Origin: Flavobacterium sp. K5-23
Lineage (GTDB): Bacteria; Bacteroidota; Bacteroidia; Flavobacteriales; Flavobacteriaceae
Length of the DNA stretch: 64,000 nt
Reading direction: 5' to 3'
Assembly: GCF_023278045.1 (NCBI RefSeq)
Contig: NZ_CP056783.1
Coordinates: 496,001-560,000 of the forward strand
The position numbers and the translations under genes are program-made. Positions 36,820 to 45,809 of the stretch are shown piece after piece. The notes under the pieces are model-generated. The model was not told the DNA's origin. It made no database searches and saw only the letters and a list, made by a program, of their open reading frames with translations. Position 1 is the stretch's first letter. Each line of letters starts with the position of its first letter.

Positions 36820-38028
36820 TTAATGTTTTTTATGTGATTTACCGTTAGTAACCATTTCCACTAACATATTAATCCCAAAAGTGATAATAAACAAGATACA
36901 ACCTAGAGCAAATAAAGCTTCATAGTGTAATCCTCCATTTGGCGCTTCACCTAACTCCGCAGCAATTGTTGCCGGAATAGTTCTTACGGGTTCTAAAAAG
37001 GAATTAGGTATAACTGCTGCATTTCCCGTAACCATTAACACGGCCATTGTTTCACCTATCGCACGACCTATTCCTAAGATAGCTCCAGCTGTAATTCCTG
37101 ATGCTGAATAAGGTATAACTACTTTATAGATTGTTTGCCATTGACTTGCTCCTAAAGCTAAACTAGCTTCTTTCATAGCGCGAGGCGTATTGCGCATCGC
37201 ATCCTCAGAAATGGTGATAATTGTAGGCAAAGCCATAATCGCTAAAACAACACTTCCCGCCAAGGCCGTTTCTCCAACGGGTAAATTAAAAACACTTTGA
37301 ATTAATGGCACAATAATTACCAATCCAAAAAAACCATACACTACCGATGGAATTCCGGCTAACAATTCGATTAATGGTTTTAATAAATTTCTTGTTCTCT
37401 TCTTAGCAATTTCACTAAGATAGACCGCTGCAGCTAATCCAATAGGCAAAGCCAAAAGAATCGCTCCAAAACTAACCCACAAAGTTCCATAAATTAAAGG
37501 TTTCACACCCATTTGGGCAATAGGTTGCGCAGTAGGAAACCACTCCTCACCTGATAAAAATTCGAACACTTTTATTCTATCGATATCAATCTCTTTCCCT
37601 ACAAAACTTTTAGACTTATATTTATCCGAGAAAAAAGCGATAATCCCTGGAGTCTTAGCTATCAATTCATCTATTTTGGCTGGAAAGTATTCAAAATTCT
37701 CCCCTAGCTCCTCATCAGTGTAATAATCCGTTATATCAGATGTCCTGAATAAAACAATAGTCAGATCTTTACCTCCTACTTCTTTCCAGTTGGTGATTTT
37801 TTGATCAAAAATATCTTTTATTTGAGCAGGACTTAACTTTTCAACCGTATTGGATTTTTCAACCGCTAGTAAAAACCCTTCTTCTATTGGCTTTTTACTA
37901 AAAACTCCAGCACCTTCGATAAATAGAAAAAGGACAATTAAAATAACCGTAATACTAGTAGCGGCACTACTTAGCATCAATATGGATTCAATAACCTTCT
38001 CTTTAATCTGTTTAAAATTTGTTTTCAA
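36820..38028 (-). CDS. pstC: phosphate ABC transporter permease PstC with inserted PstS-like segment
   Basis: A roughly 402-residue inner-membrane permease. The body holds the permease domain (PLIYGTLWVSFGAILLALPIG onward) with the EAA loop EASLALGASQWQTIYK and GIGRAIGETMAVLMV. Between helix 1 and helix 2 lies an extra 100-residue segment resembling PstS lobe 2. The longest frame starts with a TTG at 38052, but that TTG sits inside a promoter -7 element, so I chose the TTG at 38028; the ATG at 37977 is also possible. First gene of pstCAB-phoU. Confidence 0.85.
   Translation of the reverse strand: MKTNFKQIKEKVIESILMLSSAATSITVILIVLFLFIEGAGVFSKKPIEEGFLLAVEKSNTVEKLSPAQIKDIFDQKITNWKEVGGKDLTIVLFRTSDITDYYTDEELGENFEYFPAKIDELIAKTPGIIAFFSDKYKSKSFVGKEIDIDRIKVFEFLSGEEWFPTAQPIAQMGVKPLIYGTLWVSFGAILLALPIGLAAAVYLSEIAKKRTRNLLKPLIELLAGIPSVVYGFFGLVIIVPLIQSVFNLPVGETALAGSVVLAIMALPTIITISEDAMRNTPRAMKEASLALGASQWQTIYKVVIPYSASGITAGAILGIGRAIGETMAVLMVTGNAAVIPNSFLEPVRTIPATIAAELGEAPNGGLHYEALFALGCILFIITFGINMLVEMVTNGKSHKKH
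37573..37881 (-). other. PstS-like segment inserted in PstC
   Basis: Residues 58-160 of the longest frame (LLAVEKSNTVEKLSPAQIKD, ITNWKEVGG, then ELIAKTPGIIAFFS) align by eye with PstS (LAVIVNPANKVGQLTREQL, IKNWKEVGG, TKGAIGYVG). The phosphate-binding SSGT loop of PstS (RESSSGTYEFF) is replaced by RTSDITDYYT, so direct phosphate binding is doubtful. Confidence 0.7.
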
Positions 38029-38049
38029 ATCAGTGTTTTTTATTTTTAG

Positions 38050-38116
38050 CAAAATTACGCTAGCTAAGGTAGGATAATGTTTTTACAGTATTAACCTTAG
38101 GTTAACTTAATGTTAA
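38050..38116 (-). promoter_or_regulatory. candidate Pho box and -7 element of pstC
   Basis: On the minus strand three consecutive 11-bp units, TTAACATTAAG (38116-38106), TTAACCTAAGG (38105-38095) and TTAATACTGTA (38094-38084), precede a TAATTTTG -7 element (38057-38050). Unit starts lie 59, 48 and 37 bases before the -7, steps of one 11-bp turn. The -33 TTTG is absent, as expected for an activated promoter. Confidence 0.55.
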
Positions 38117-38220
38117 GGATTGAAATTATAAAAAAGTGATTAAAGATAACACAATATATAAAAATAAAAAAAAGCACCACGAAACTAAAGGCATCTGAAT
38201 ATTCAATTCAAACCATAAAA

Positions 38221-38250
38221 AAAGGCTGCCTTAAATAAGACAGCCTTTAT
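38221..38250 (-). terminator. terminator of pstS
   Basis: AAAGGCTGcCTT (38221-38232) pairs with AAGaCAGCCTTT (38237-38248); it lies 23 bases after the pstS stop on the minus strand and separates pstS from pstCAB-phoU. Confidence 0.75.
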
Positions 38251-38272
38251 TCATTATAAAAATTAACCTTTA

Positions 38273-39136
38273 TTAATTCAACGGTACATAACCAATTTCA
38301 GAAACATTTTTTTGTCCTTCAGCAGACAATGCATAATCAATTAACGTTTTTACTTTTGCAGCATTAGTTTTGTTATACATATAGAACAATGGTCTAGAAA
38401 TAGGATACGTTTTGTCTTTAGCGCTAGCCACAGAAGGTGCAACGAAAGTTTTCCCTTGATCATAAGATACTGAAAGTTGTTTCACTTCTTTAGTTTCATA
38501 AGCTAATCCAACATATCCTATTGCTCCTTTAGTTTGTCCAACTGCTTGAACAATTGCTCCAGTTGCAGGTAAACTCAATACATTTGTAGCATAGTTTTTC
38601 TTGTCCATTACCTCGTCTTTAAAGAACTCGTATGTTCCAGAAGAAGACTCTCTTGAATAAGCTACTATTTTCTCATCTGCTCCACCTACTTCTTTCCAGT
38701 TTTTGATTTCACCAATAAAAATTTTCTCTAATTGCTCACGTGTTAATTGACCTACTTTGTTAGCTGGATTTACAATAACAGCCAATGCGTCATAAGCAAT
38801 AATCACTTGTTCGATTTCAGTTTTAGATTCCGAGAATTTTAATTTTTCCTCCGTTTTCAAATCTCTTGAAGCCATTGCGATATCAGTAGTTCCGTCAATC
38901 AATGCTGTTAACCCAACACCAGTTCCACCTCCAACAACAGTTACCGAAACCTCTTTATTAGCTTTCATCAACTCTTCTGCTTCTTTTTGCGCTAATGGTA
39001 ATACTGTATCACTTCCTTTGATTGTTACTGATACAGCAGTTGCATTTGATTCAGTTCCTTTGTCTTCCGTTTTTGCTTTACCACAACTTAACATTCCTAT
39101 TAAAGGCAACATTAAAAATAATTTTGTTTTATTCAT
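38273..39136 (-). CDS. pstS: phosphate-binding lipoprotein PstS
   Basis: A 287-residue lipoprotein (lipobox LSCGK, Cys near residue 18), anchored in the envelope and capturing phosphate for PstC/A. The binding loops are seen in KGSDTVLPLAQKEAEELM near residue 40, GGGTGVGLTAL, MASRDLK and RESSSGTYEFF. It has its own promoter with Pho-box repeats and its own terminator, so it can be expressed in excess over the transporter. Confidence 0.95.
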   Translation of the reverse strand: MNKTKLFLMLPLIGMLSCGKAKTEDKGTESNATAVSVTIKGSDTVLPLAQKEAEELMKANKEVSVTVVGGGTGVGLTALIDGTTDIAMASRDLKTEEKLKFSESKTEIEQVIIAYDALAVIVNPANKVGQLTREQLEKIFIGEIKNWKEVGGADEKIVAYSRESSSGTYEFFKDEVMDKKNYATNVLSLPATGAIVQAVGQTKGAIGYVGLAYETKEVKQLSVSYDQGKTFVAPSVASAKDKTYPISRPLFYMYNKTNAAKVKTLIDYALSAEGQKNVSEIGYVPLN

Positions 39137-39161
39137 GATCTTTGTTTGTTTATTTTTTTTA

Positions 39162-39200
39162 CAAAAGTAAAGACTATATGTTAAGTTAATATTAAGTCAA
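39162..39200 (-). promoter_or_regulatory. candidate Pho box and -7 element of pstS
   Basis: On the minus strand TTAATATTAAC (39195-39185) and TTAACATATAG (39184-39174) form a direct repeat, with TACTTTTG (39169-39162) as -7. The unit starts lie 26 and 15 bases before the -7, in the same 11-bp phase as the other pho promoters here. The ATG is 26 bases further on. Confidence 0.55.
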
Positions 39201-39250
39201 CATTATACAATCTTTATTCTTTAAACGATTTATATTTAAGTTTGAAAACA

Positions 39251-39276
39251 AAAAACCGCCTTGCAGCGGTTTTTAA
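39251..39276 (-). terminator. terminator of the 405-residue porin gene
   Basis: AAAACCGC (39252-39259) pairs with GCGGTTTT (39266-39273), six bases after the porin stop on the minus strand. Confidence 0.75.
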
Positions 39277-39281
39277 AATCT

Positions 39282-40499
39282 TTATATTCCTATTTCTACT
39301 TGAAAACGTACAAACCAATTGTTGTCTACATTTCCACTATAGTTTTTTACATTATCATAAGAGAATTCAGTTTGAACTTTTAGTTTGTGACCAAATATAT
39401 ATTTTGACAAACCAATTGTGTATTCATCCACATCAGGACTAATAGTTTGAATTTCATCATCTACTTTTTGAGTAGAGAACCTTCCTATTACTTGAAAATT
39501 AGATGGAAAAAGGTAACTAAGTTGTGCGTCAACTCCGTGCCCAACAAAAACCGCTTGTCTCTTTGAGATGTCTAATGGATTCACGGTAATAGGATTATCA
39601 GCCATTCGAGACATATATGCTGCAGTAGCTGACCAACCATTGTATTTAAACATTGCATCAAAAAACAATGATTGCAGTGTTCTTGCATCAAATAAACTAT
39701 TTCCTAGTTGTCCTTGTGCTCTTAATGCATTATTATTTTGACTAAAAGCTCCTGATATCATCAGTTTTGGAGTTTTCTCTCTCATCAAATCGGCTTCAAA
39801 GTTAGAACCGTTTTTAGTAAAAGCTCCTAAAGGAAATAACTCTACTTTACCAGTTAAAGCGATACCATCATCTTTTGTCTTAACCCAGTTTCTCCCTTCT
39901 CCTTTAGTAATAGCTCCTTTTAAAGAGTAAGAAAAATGATTTGGGCTTTCTTTCGAATAATCCAAAAATAAACCAAAATCACGATCGATATTAAACTTTG
40001 AGTTATTAATACTACGATCTGTAAGCTCTAATGAGTTTGAAGAAATCACACGTTGGTTATTTCCTGGTAATTTAGTTTGGCCAAATCCAATTGTCAAATC
40101 AGATGTGGGCTTGTAAAAGAAAACCCCGTCTAAAATTACATTTCCACTGTTCCCAACAACTACCGTTCCTATATCTCTTGCTGAAAAACCCAATTCCACT
40201 TTATACCCAAACTTAGGATTATAAACAAAACCGTCTAACTTTAGCCTCATTCTTCTAATTTCTCCTTCTACAACTCCGGACTCACCCTCTTCCTTTCCAT
40301 AACCCACTCTACTTTGAACACGGAAACCAATATTCATTTGGAATAAACTATCAACTGCAGTAAATCCAAGTTTCTTACTTGAGTTAAGATATTGTGTTAA
40401 ATCTGATTTTTTAACAACTGGCTTTTTTTCTACTGTACCTTCTTGAGCAGATGCAATCATTGCGAACATTAGCAGGGCACTTAATAAAAACTTTTTCAT
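39282..40499 (-). CDS. OprO/OprP-like (phosphate-selective) porin
   Basis: A 405-residue outer-membrane porin. A signal peptide (about residues 1-18, ending ASAQE) is followed by a barrel with the family's entry motif EGEIRRMRLKLDGFVYNPKFGYKVELG and a C-terminal strand ending in FQVEIGI. Family membership plus position immediately upstream of pstS and a Pho-box-like promoter point to outer-membrane phosphate uptake. Direct selectivity is not shown. Confidence 0.85.
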   Translation of the reverse strand: MKKFLLSALLMFAMIASAQEGTVEKKPVVKKSDLTQYLNSSKKLGFTAVDSLFQMNIGFRVQSRVGYGKEEGESGVVEGEIRRMRLKLDGFVYNPKFGYKVELGFSARDIGTVVVGNSGNVILDGVFFYKPTSDLTIGFGQTKLPGNNQRVISSNSLELTDRSINNSKFNIDRDFGLFLDYSKESPNHFSYSLKGAITKGEGRNWVKTKDDGIALTGKVELFPLGAFTKNGSNFEADLMREKTPKLMISGAFSQNNNALRAQGQLGNSLFDARTLQSLFFDAMFKYNGWSATAAYMSRMADNPITVNPLDISKRQAVFVGHGVDAQLSYLFPSNFQVIGRFSTQKVDDEIQTISPDVDEYTIGLSKYIFGHKLKVQTEFSYDNVKNYSGNVDNNWFVRFQVEIGI

Positions 40500-40533
40500 T
40501 TTAATAATTTGTTATTTTATTATTATTACGGTG

Positions 40534-40578
40534 CAAACCTACCGTTAATTTTATGCAACAATATTAACTAAAGGTTAC
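40534..40578 (-). promoter_or_regulatory. candidate Pho box and -7 element of the 405-residue porin
   Basis: On the minus strand GTAACCTTTAG (40578-40568) and TTAATATTGTT (40567-40557) precede TAGGTTTG (40541-40534), a perfect TAnnTTTG. Unit starts lie 37 and 26 bases before the -7. Confidence 0.5.
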
Positions 40579-40805
40579 CTTTCTGAAAAATAAACGTTAC
40601 CAACCCACAACAAGATTTCCCTTAAAAAAACCTCAACGCCTCTATTTATGGGTAGTTACAAAGACAAAAACACTCCAACAATATAATAAAACTGATTCCA
40701 CTAAAATTAACATTGACATTTATTTGTAGTTCATAAAATATGTATATTCTTACGCGATAAAAGTAACTAGTTTTAGAGAACGGTTTTTTTTTAGAATTTC
40801 AAAAA

Positions 40806-40840
40806 AAAAACTTCTTAAACAAAATGCTTAAGAAGTTTCA
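40806..40840 (-). terminator. terminator of the 432-residue porin gene
   Basis: AAACTTCTTAA (40808-40818) pairs with TTAAGAAGTTT (40828-40838), shortly after the porin stop on the minus strand. Confidence 0.75.
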
Positions 40841-40861
40841 AAATATATTATATGAAAAAGA

Positions 40862-42160
40862 TTAGAAATTAAACTGTGCTTGTAATCTCAATAAATTTCC
40901 TTGTTGTCTGTTATTTTTAAGAACACTATCTTCAAAAGTCCTGTCTGCAATAACCCAAGTAGCCACTAATTCAAACGCTTTGATTGGTTGCCATTCTATT
41001 CCCAATTCATAATCCCTAACGATATAGCTTCTGGCGTCTTTTTCGAATTTTTTCCCACCGTCATAGTATTGAAATTTAGCAAAAGGATAAATCAATTGAT
41101 GATTTGGCATATCTAACTTATAATTTAAAGTTACATAACCCCCTTCTAAACTAGATACATCAACGGTATTCGTTTCCTTATTGTAACGAGGTCCTTTTCC
41201 AATATTATATTCTGCCTGAACTCCAAATGGTTTTGGATAAAGCACCATAGTAGCCGCAACCCTTTGATCTAAAGTATTTAGTTTATTAAGAGTTGTCACT
41301 CCTGTAGAAAGTTCGCTTCCAAAAGCCCATTTCCCTGTATACCCTTGAATACCTGGTTCAATAATTTGATTTCCTACAAGGAAAGGATAACTAACTCTCG
41401 ATACTACATATAGGTTTCTATTAGCCTCAGTCTTGTTTGCCGTTTGACCGTTATACGCACCAAATGCAAATACTCCATAATCCCCAGATCCTTTATAACC
41501 ATCCTTCACAAGCATAGCAAAACGATCTCTGATTTTACTTGGAGCCCAATAGAAGAAAGCCCCTAAATCTCTTTCATTGACAACCGCACTATTTAAGGCA
41601 TCATTGCGATCCAGAGTTAATCTATTTTGACTTGATTGCAAGTTTTCAAATCCAAAAGGAACTTTACTCTGACCTATCCTTACACGATATTCTTTTTTAG
41701 CATCAAATGACAAATCAAAATACGCATCTCTTATTTGAAGAAAATTATTTACACCCGTTGCAGGTGAACTTGCAAAATCAGGTTGAATATAGAAATACAC
41801 ATTAGGATGAACTTGTCCCGAAAATATGATACGTCCCCTTCTAAGAAAAAGTCCGTTATTCGATTTTGCATCAGCCGCAGTCGAAGTAGTTCCCCAAGAC
41901 TTGTCACATTGATCACAAGAAACTTTATCATTCGAAGAAAGTAAACCATTGTATCTTACCTGTGCATACCCTCTTATTGATATTTTATCATACCATAACT
42001 CTTTCTTTGGTTTGGCTTTCTCTTGTGTTTCTTTTACCTTATTTATAGAATCTAGAATACGAACCACCTCTTTTGTGATTTCATCTTTTTTTACTTCTTG
42101 TGCATTAGCTAATGAAACAAGTAATAATAAAGTAATAGTTGAAAAAATAATCTTTTTCAT
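40862..42160 (-). CDS. OprO/OprP-like porin, second copy
   Basis: A 432-residue outer-membrane porin paralogous to the neighbouring one. The signal peptide ends LANAQE; a predicted coiled linker (EITKEVVRILDSINKVKETQEK) precedes the barrel (GLFLRRGRIIFSGQVHPNVYFYIQPDF). It carries an unusual CDQC pair in the first strand region, absent from the other copy. ATG 42160 gives the signal peptide; the longer frame is not used. It lies in the phosphate island with its own Pho-box-like promoter. Confidence 0.85.
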   Translation of the reverse strand: MKKIIFSTITLLLLVSLANAQEVKKDEITKEVVRILDSINKVKETQEKAKPKKELWYDKISIRGYAQVRYNGLLSSNDKVSCDQCDKSWGTTSTAADAKSNNGLFLRRGRIIFSGQVHPNVYFYIQPDFASSPATGVNNFLQIRDAYFDLSFDAKKEYRVRIGQSKVPFGFENLQSSQNRLTLDRNDALNSAVVNERDLGAFFYWAPSKIRDRFAMLVKDGYKGSGDYGVFAFGAYNGQTANKTEANRNLYVVSRVSYPFLVGNQIIEPGIQGYTGKWAFGSELSTGVTTLNKLNTLDQRVAATMVLYPKPFGVQAEYNIGKGPRYNKETNTVDVSSLEGGYVTLNYKLDMPNHQLIYPFAKFQYYDGGKKFEKDARSYIVRDYELGIEWQPIKAFELVATWVIADRTFEDSVLKNNRQQGNLLRLQAQFNF

Positions 42161-42187
42161 AATTATTAATAGTGTGTTAATTTTTTG

Positions 42188-42232
42188 CAAACTTAGGATA
42201 GCAATTCAATCCGTATGTTAAATTAACATTAA
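42188..42232 (-). promoter_or_regulatory. candidate Pho box and -7 element of the 432-residue porin
   Basis: On the minus strand TTAATGTTAAT (42232-42222) and TTAACATACGG (42221-42211) precede TAAGTTTG (42195-42188), a perfect TAnnTTTG. Unit starts lie 37 and 26 bases before the -7. The repeat closely resembles that of pstS. Confidence 0.55.
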
Positions 42233-42377
42233 GAATTTGTTATTTGATATGCCGCAAGAACAAGCTAATCTGCTGTTCTTATATGTCTTACAAAAACAAG
42301 TGCTGTTTTTAAATTTTAACAATAAAAAAAAGACTTAAAACTAAGCTTCTATATTAAAAACGCATATTACAATACCC

Positions 42378-43220
42378 TTACTTGTCATTAATTTTTTTGA
42401 AAACAAGCAATGGAACTTTGGCATAAAATGAGTAGTTTACGGATTTACTTCCAACAAATATTTTATCAAGAAAACTTCTGTTCTGTTGCGTGAACATAAT
42501 CAGCATTGAAGGTTTTAATCGTTTAATTACTGACTGAATATTAGATTGCAAACTCTCCACCATATTTAATGTTCCTATATGTAGTTTAACAGCAAATTCT
42601 GGGTATTTGTTTATATTATCTGTAATGTTTTGTAAATTAGGAACTACTGCTTTATGAGGTTTGAAATGTAGAATATCAACGCCTACCATTAATGGCGTGG
42701 CAAATTCCATTACTTTATTAAATTCAAAGTCAAAATTAAAAAAATCTGATGCGTAAAGGATGTTGGTTACTTCACTTCTTCTATAATTATAGGGAATTGA
42801 TATAACTGGTACTGCGGAATGTCTAATTAAATTAGACGTATTTGACCCAAATATTTTTTTCATTTTCCCAGACCCTCTAGTGCTAATGCAAATAAAGCTG
42901 AATTTATTTTTAACAGCATATTCTCTAATATTACTATCTGTCAATACCGCACTTTTTATCACGCATTTATTACTTTTCGAATCAACCCCAATGCCTATGT
43001 ATACCTTTTCCACGAATTGATTCAGTTTCTTTTGAATTTTTTCGGCTTCTTTTTTTTCATAAGCGGTAAATTCAGCATCACTCATCGAACTGAGATTTGA
43101 AACACTATAGGAATGAAAAAAAGTCAGTTCATATTCCTTTTGCGATGCCAGTTGAATGGCAAAACGCATAGCAGCTTTTGAGTTCGCAGAAAAATCGGTG
43201 GTAACAAGAATTTTTTCCAT
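42378..43220 (-). CDS. universal stress protein (UspA) family, two-domain
   Basis: A 280-residue protein with an intact first Usp domain (ILVTTDFSANSKAAMRFAIQLA) with an ATP-binding-like loop near GSGKMKKIFGSNTSNLI and HSAVPVISI, and a degenerate second half (LYASDFFNFDFEFNK). Usp proteins respond to starvation and stress; no partner is visible here. It is downstream of TerC on the same strand with a 42-base gap, so co-transcription is possible. Confidence 0.85.
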   Translation of the reverse strand: MEKILVTTDFSANSKAAMRFAIQLASQKEYELTFFHSYSVSNLSSMSDAEFTAYEKKEAEKIQKKLNQFVEKVYIGIGVDSKSNKCVIKSAVLTDSNIREYAVKNKFSFICISTRGSGKMKKIFGSNTSNLIRHSAVPVISIPYNYRRSEVTNILYASDFFNFDFEFNKVMEFATPLMVGVDILHFKPHKAVVPNLQNITDNINKYPEFAVKLHIGTLNMVESLQSNIQSVIKRLKPSMLIMFTQQNRSFLDKIFVGSKSVNYSFYAKVPLLVFKKINDK

Positions 43221-43262
43221 TGTGTTATTCTTTTACAATTTTAACAACCTTTCATTTATCTT

Positions 43263-44183
43263 TTACAATTCGTTTCTTTTATTAGCCATTAATGATGCGA
43301 CAATACTTAGAAACAAAATAATTATAATTACTAAAAGAGCAATTTGTATTGGTAATTTGTAGAAATCAACCACTACCATTTTTAAACCTACAAAAATTAA
43401 AATCAAAGCCAAACCCTTTGACAAATATTGAAATTTATCCATCATTCCTGCCAATGCAAAATACAAAGATCGCAAGCCTAGAATGGCAAATACATTTGAA
43501 GTATAAACAATAAAATGGTCTTGTGTAATTGCCAGTATTGCAGGAATGCTATCTGCTGCAAAAATCAAATCAGTGGTTTCGATTAAAAGCAAGACTAAAA
43601 ACAGAGGTGTCGCAAACCATTTCCCGTTTTGTTTTACAAAAAACTTTCCGCTATGCAGATCATTAGTAACGGGCATTATTCTTCTGATTATTTTTATTAA
43701 TGGGTCTTTTTCAGGATCAATTAACTTCTCCTTTTGCACAAACATCTTGTACCCTGTATAAATTAGAATTGCCCCGAAAACATAAATAGTCCAATGAAAT
43801 TTTTCGAGTAATGCTACCCCAGCAAAAATAAAAATAGCCCGCATTATCAAGGCTCCAATAATTCCCCAAAACAAAATTTTATGCTGATGTATAGTCGGGG
43901 TTTTGAAATAGGAGAAAATTAAAACGAAAACAAAAATATTATCTACACTCAATGATTTTTCAATCACATAACCGGTAAAAAATTCTAATGCTTTTACTTC
44001 CCCTTGCCAATAATAAATAAGCACATTAAAACACATGGCTAGTGTTATCCAAACCCCAGTCCAAATCAAGGCTTCTTTAATACTTACTTCGTGGGCTTTG
44101 CGGTTAAAAACACCTAAATCCAAAGCAAGCATCAACAATACAAATACATTAAAACCAATCCAAAAACTCAAATCCGTTTCCAT
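43263..44183 (-). CDS. TerC family membrane protein
   Basis: A 306-residue protein with about seven to eight helices. The family residues are in ALDLGVFNRKAHEVSIKEAL, FFTGYVIEKSLSVDNIFVFVLIF and ETTDLIFAADSIPAILA, where acidic residues inside helices are linked to metal (Mn) export in Alx/MeeF-type homologues. I chose the ATG at 44183, because the longer frame begins with a GTG two codons earlier. Confidence 0.88.
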   Translation of the reverse strand: METDLSFWIGFNVFVLLMLALDLGVFNRKAHEVSIKEALIWTGVWITLAMCFNVLIYYWQGEVKALEFFTGYVIEKSLSVDNIFVFVLIFSYFKTPTIHQHKILFWGIIGALIMRAIFIFAGVALLEKFHWTIYVFGAILIYTGYKMFVQKEKLIDPEKDPLIKIIRRIMPVTNDLHSGKFFVKQNGKWFATPLFLVLLLIETTDLIFAADSIPAILAITQDHFIVYTSNVFAILGLRSLYFALAGMMDKFQYLSKGLALILIFVGLKMVVVDFYKLPIQIALLVIIIILFLSIVASLMANKRNEL

Positions 44184-44415
44184 ATTCACCGTTTCTTTTG
44201 TCTAGTATTTAGACTATTAAAGATACGCTATTTTTCATTTGTCTTGTCGTATTATTTTTATTAAAATTCAATGTACCAAACAGTTACAACTAATCCAAAT
44301 AAAAAAAACTTCCTAATCACAAAGACCAAGAAGCTTTTTTATATAGAATCCATTTTATACTAACCCAAAATAAATTCGTTTATTCGAATCAACCCATAAA
44401 ACAATTGGATTGACT

Positions 44416-45765
44416 TTATTGTTTAAACTCTAATCTATGTCCAGGGACAAAATCTGAGAAACCACCGTTTTCATAAACCAAATTCCCATTTACAAAGGTA
44501 TGAGTCACTTTAGAATGAAAAGTTTCGCCTTCTAATGGAGACCAACCGCACTTGTATAAAACATTCTCTTTACCAACGGTCCATGGCGAATTCAGGTCGA
44601 CTAAAATTAGATCCGCAAAGTATCCTTTACGAATGAATCCTCTTTTTTGAATACCGTAGAGAATCGCCACATTATGGCTCATCTTTTCAGTTATCTTTTC
44701 TAAAGAGATAAGCCCTCTTCTATATAGTTCTAGCATCACATACAAGGAATGTTGCACCATAGGCGCTCCCGACATGGATTGAAAATAAGGTTTTTGTTTT
44801 TCTTCTAAAGTGTGTGGCGCATGATCAGTAGTAATAATATCAATTCGATCATCCAGCAACGCTTTCAAAAGTCCGTCTCTATCCTTCTCTGTTTTTATAG
44901 CTGGGTTCCATTTTATTAATGTTCCCAATCGCGCATAGTCTTTATCTGAAAACCATAGGTTTTGTACCGATACTTCAGTTGTAATATTCTTTTCTTTAAG
45001 AGGGATGTCATTTCTAAACAAATGTGTCTCGGCCTCGGTTGTTAAATGAAGAATATGCAATCTTGCTTTGTGCTTTTCGGCAATTTCAATGGCTCTTTTG
45101 GTTGATTGATAACATCCATCCCCGCTTCGAATTAAGGGATGACATTCTATTGGCACGTCCTCACCATAATTCGCCATATAAATTTCCTCATTTTCTTCTA
45201 TAATTTTTTCCAATTCAGAATGAATAGCAATTATAGATTTGCATTTAGAAAAAAGTTTTTCCATCGTATTGGGACTATCTGCAAGCAAATTTCCTTTTTT
45301 GGTAAAATAAAGCCCGTCATCAGAAACTCCTATAAATTGAGTCGTATCCATTTCAAGCACCTCATCTAAATTGTCGTTGTTAACCCCTAAAAAAAAAGAG
45401 AAATTAGCCCAAGATTTCTCGGAGGCAATACTGAACTTTTCATCAAGAATCTCCGTGGTCAAGACATTTGGCACCGTATTAGGCATGCCAATAAAAGAAG
45501 TGGTACCTCCAGAGACGGCCGCCCTACTTTCAGAATAAAGATCTCCTTTATGTGTCAAACCGGGCTCTCTAAAATGAACTTGCCCGTCGATAATACCCGG
45601 AAAAAGATATTTACCGGTTCCATCGATAATTTTAGTTTCATCAGATACTGCTTCTGATAGATCTCCGATACTTTCTATAATACCATTTTGAATGAAAACG
45701 TCAGCAGTTTTAATTTGCCCTTCGTTTACAATATTGACATTTTTAATTAATGTAGAATTCCCCAT
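44416..45765 (-). CDS. pyrC: dihydroorotase
   Basis: A 449-residue metal-dependent amidohydrolase that closes dihydroorotate in pyrimidine synthesis. Metal-binding motifs are GQVHFREPGLTHK (the HxH position is seen as Q-V-H, the first His being replaced), the second-site His region LHILHLTTE, and the catalytic TTDHAPHT segment. The D-G-Q-V-H form is seen in some dihydroorotase-like proteins, so activity should be checked. Monocistronic. Confidence 0.8.
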   Translation of the reverse strand: MGNSTLIKNVNIVNEGQIKTADVFIQNGIIESIGDLSEAVSDETKIIDGTGKYLFPGIIDGQVHFREPGLTHKGDLYSESRAAVSGGTTSFIGMPNTVPNVLTTEILDEKFSIASEKSWANFSFFLGVNNDNLDEVLEMDTTQFIGVSDDGLYFTKKGNLLADSPNTMEKLFSKCKSIIAIHSELEKIIEENEEIYMANYGEDVPIECHPLIRSGDGCYQSTKRAIEIAEKHKARLHILHLTTEAETHLFRNDIPLKEKNITTEVSVQNLWFSDKDYARLGTLIKWNPAIKTEKDRDGLLKALLDDRIDIITTDHAPHTLEEKQKPYFQSMSGAPMVQHSLYVMLELYRRGLISLEKITEKMSHNVAILYGIQKRGFIRKGYFADLILVDLNSPWTVGKENVLYKCGWSPLEGETFHSKVTHTFVNGNLVYENGGFSDFVPGHRLEFKQ

Positions 45766-45809
45766 GTTTTTAATTTTTTGAAATTTAGAATCTTAAAAAC
45801 TCCCCTAGA

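Larger units (their letters stand above)
40500..40861. other. intergenic stretch with porin promoter and a terminator
   Basis: This 362-base stretch has no gene. It contains the promoter and Pho-box repeats of the 405-residue porin (40534-40578) and the terminator of the upstream porin (40808-40838). Confidence 0.5.

Noticed and set aside
44300..44345. Terminator between pyrC and terC
   Set aside because: Only a weak pairing (CTTC with GAAG) is seen, and it does not sit at a gene end that needs it.
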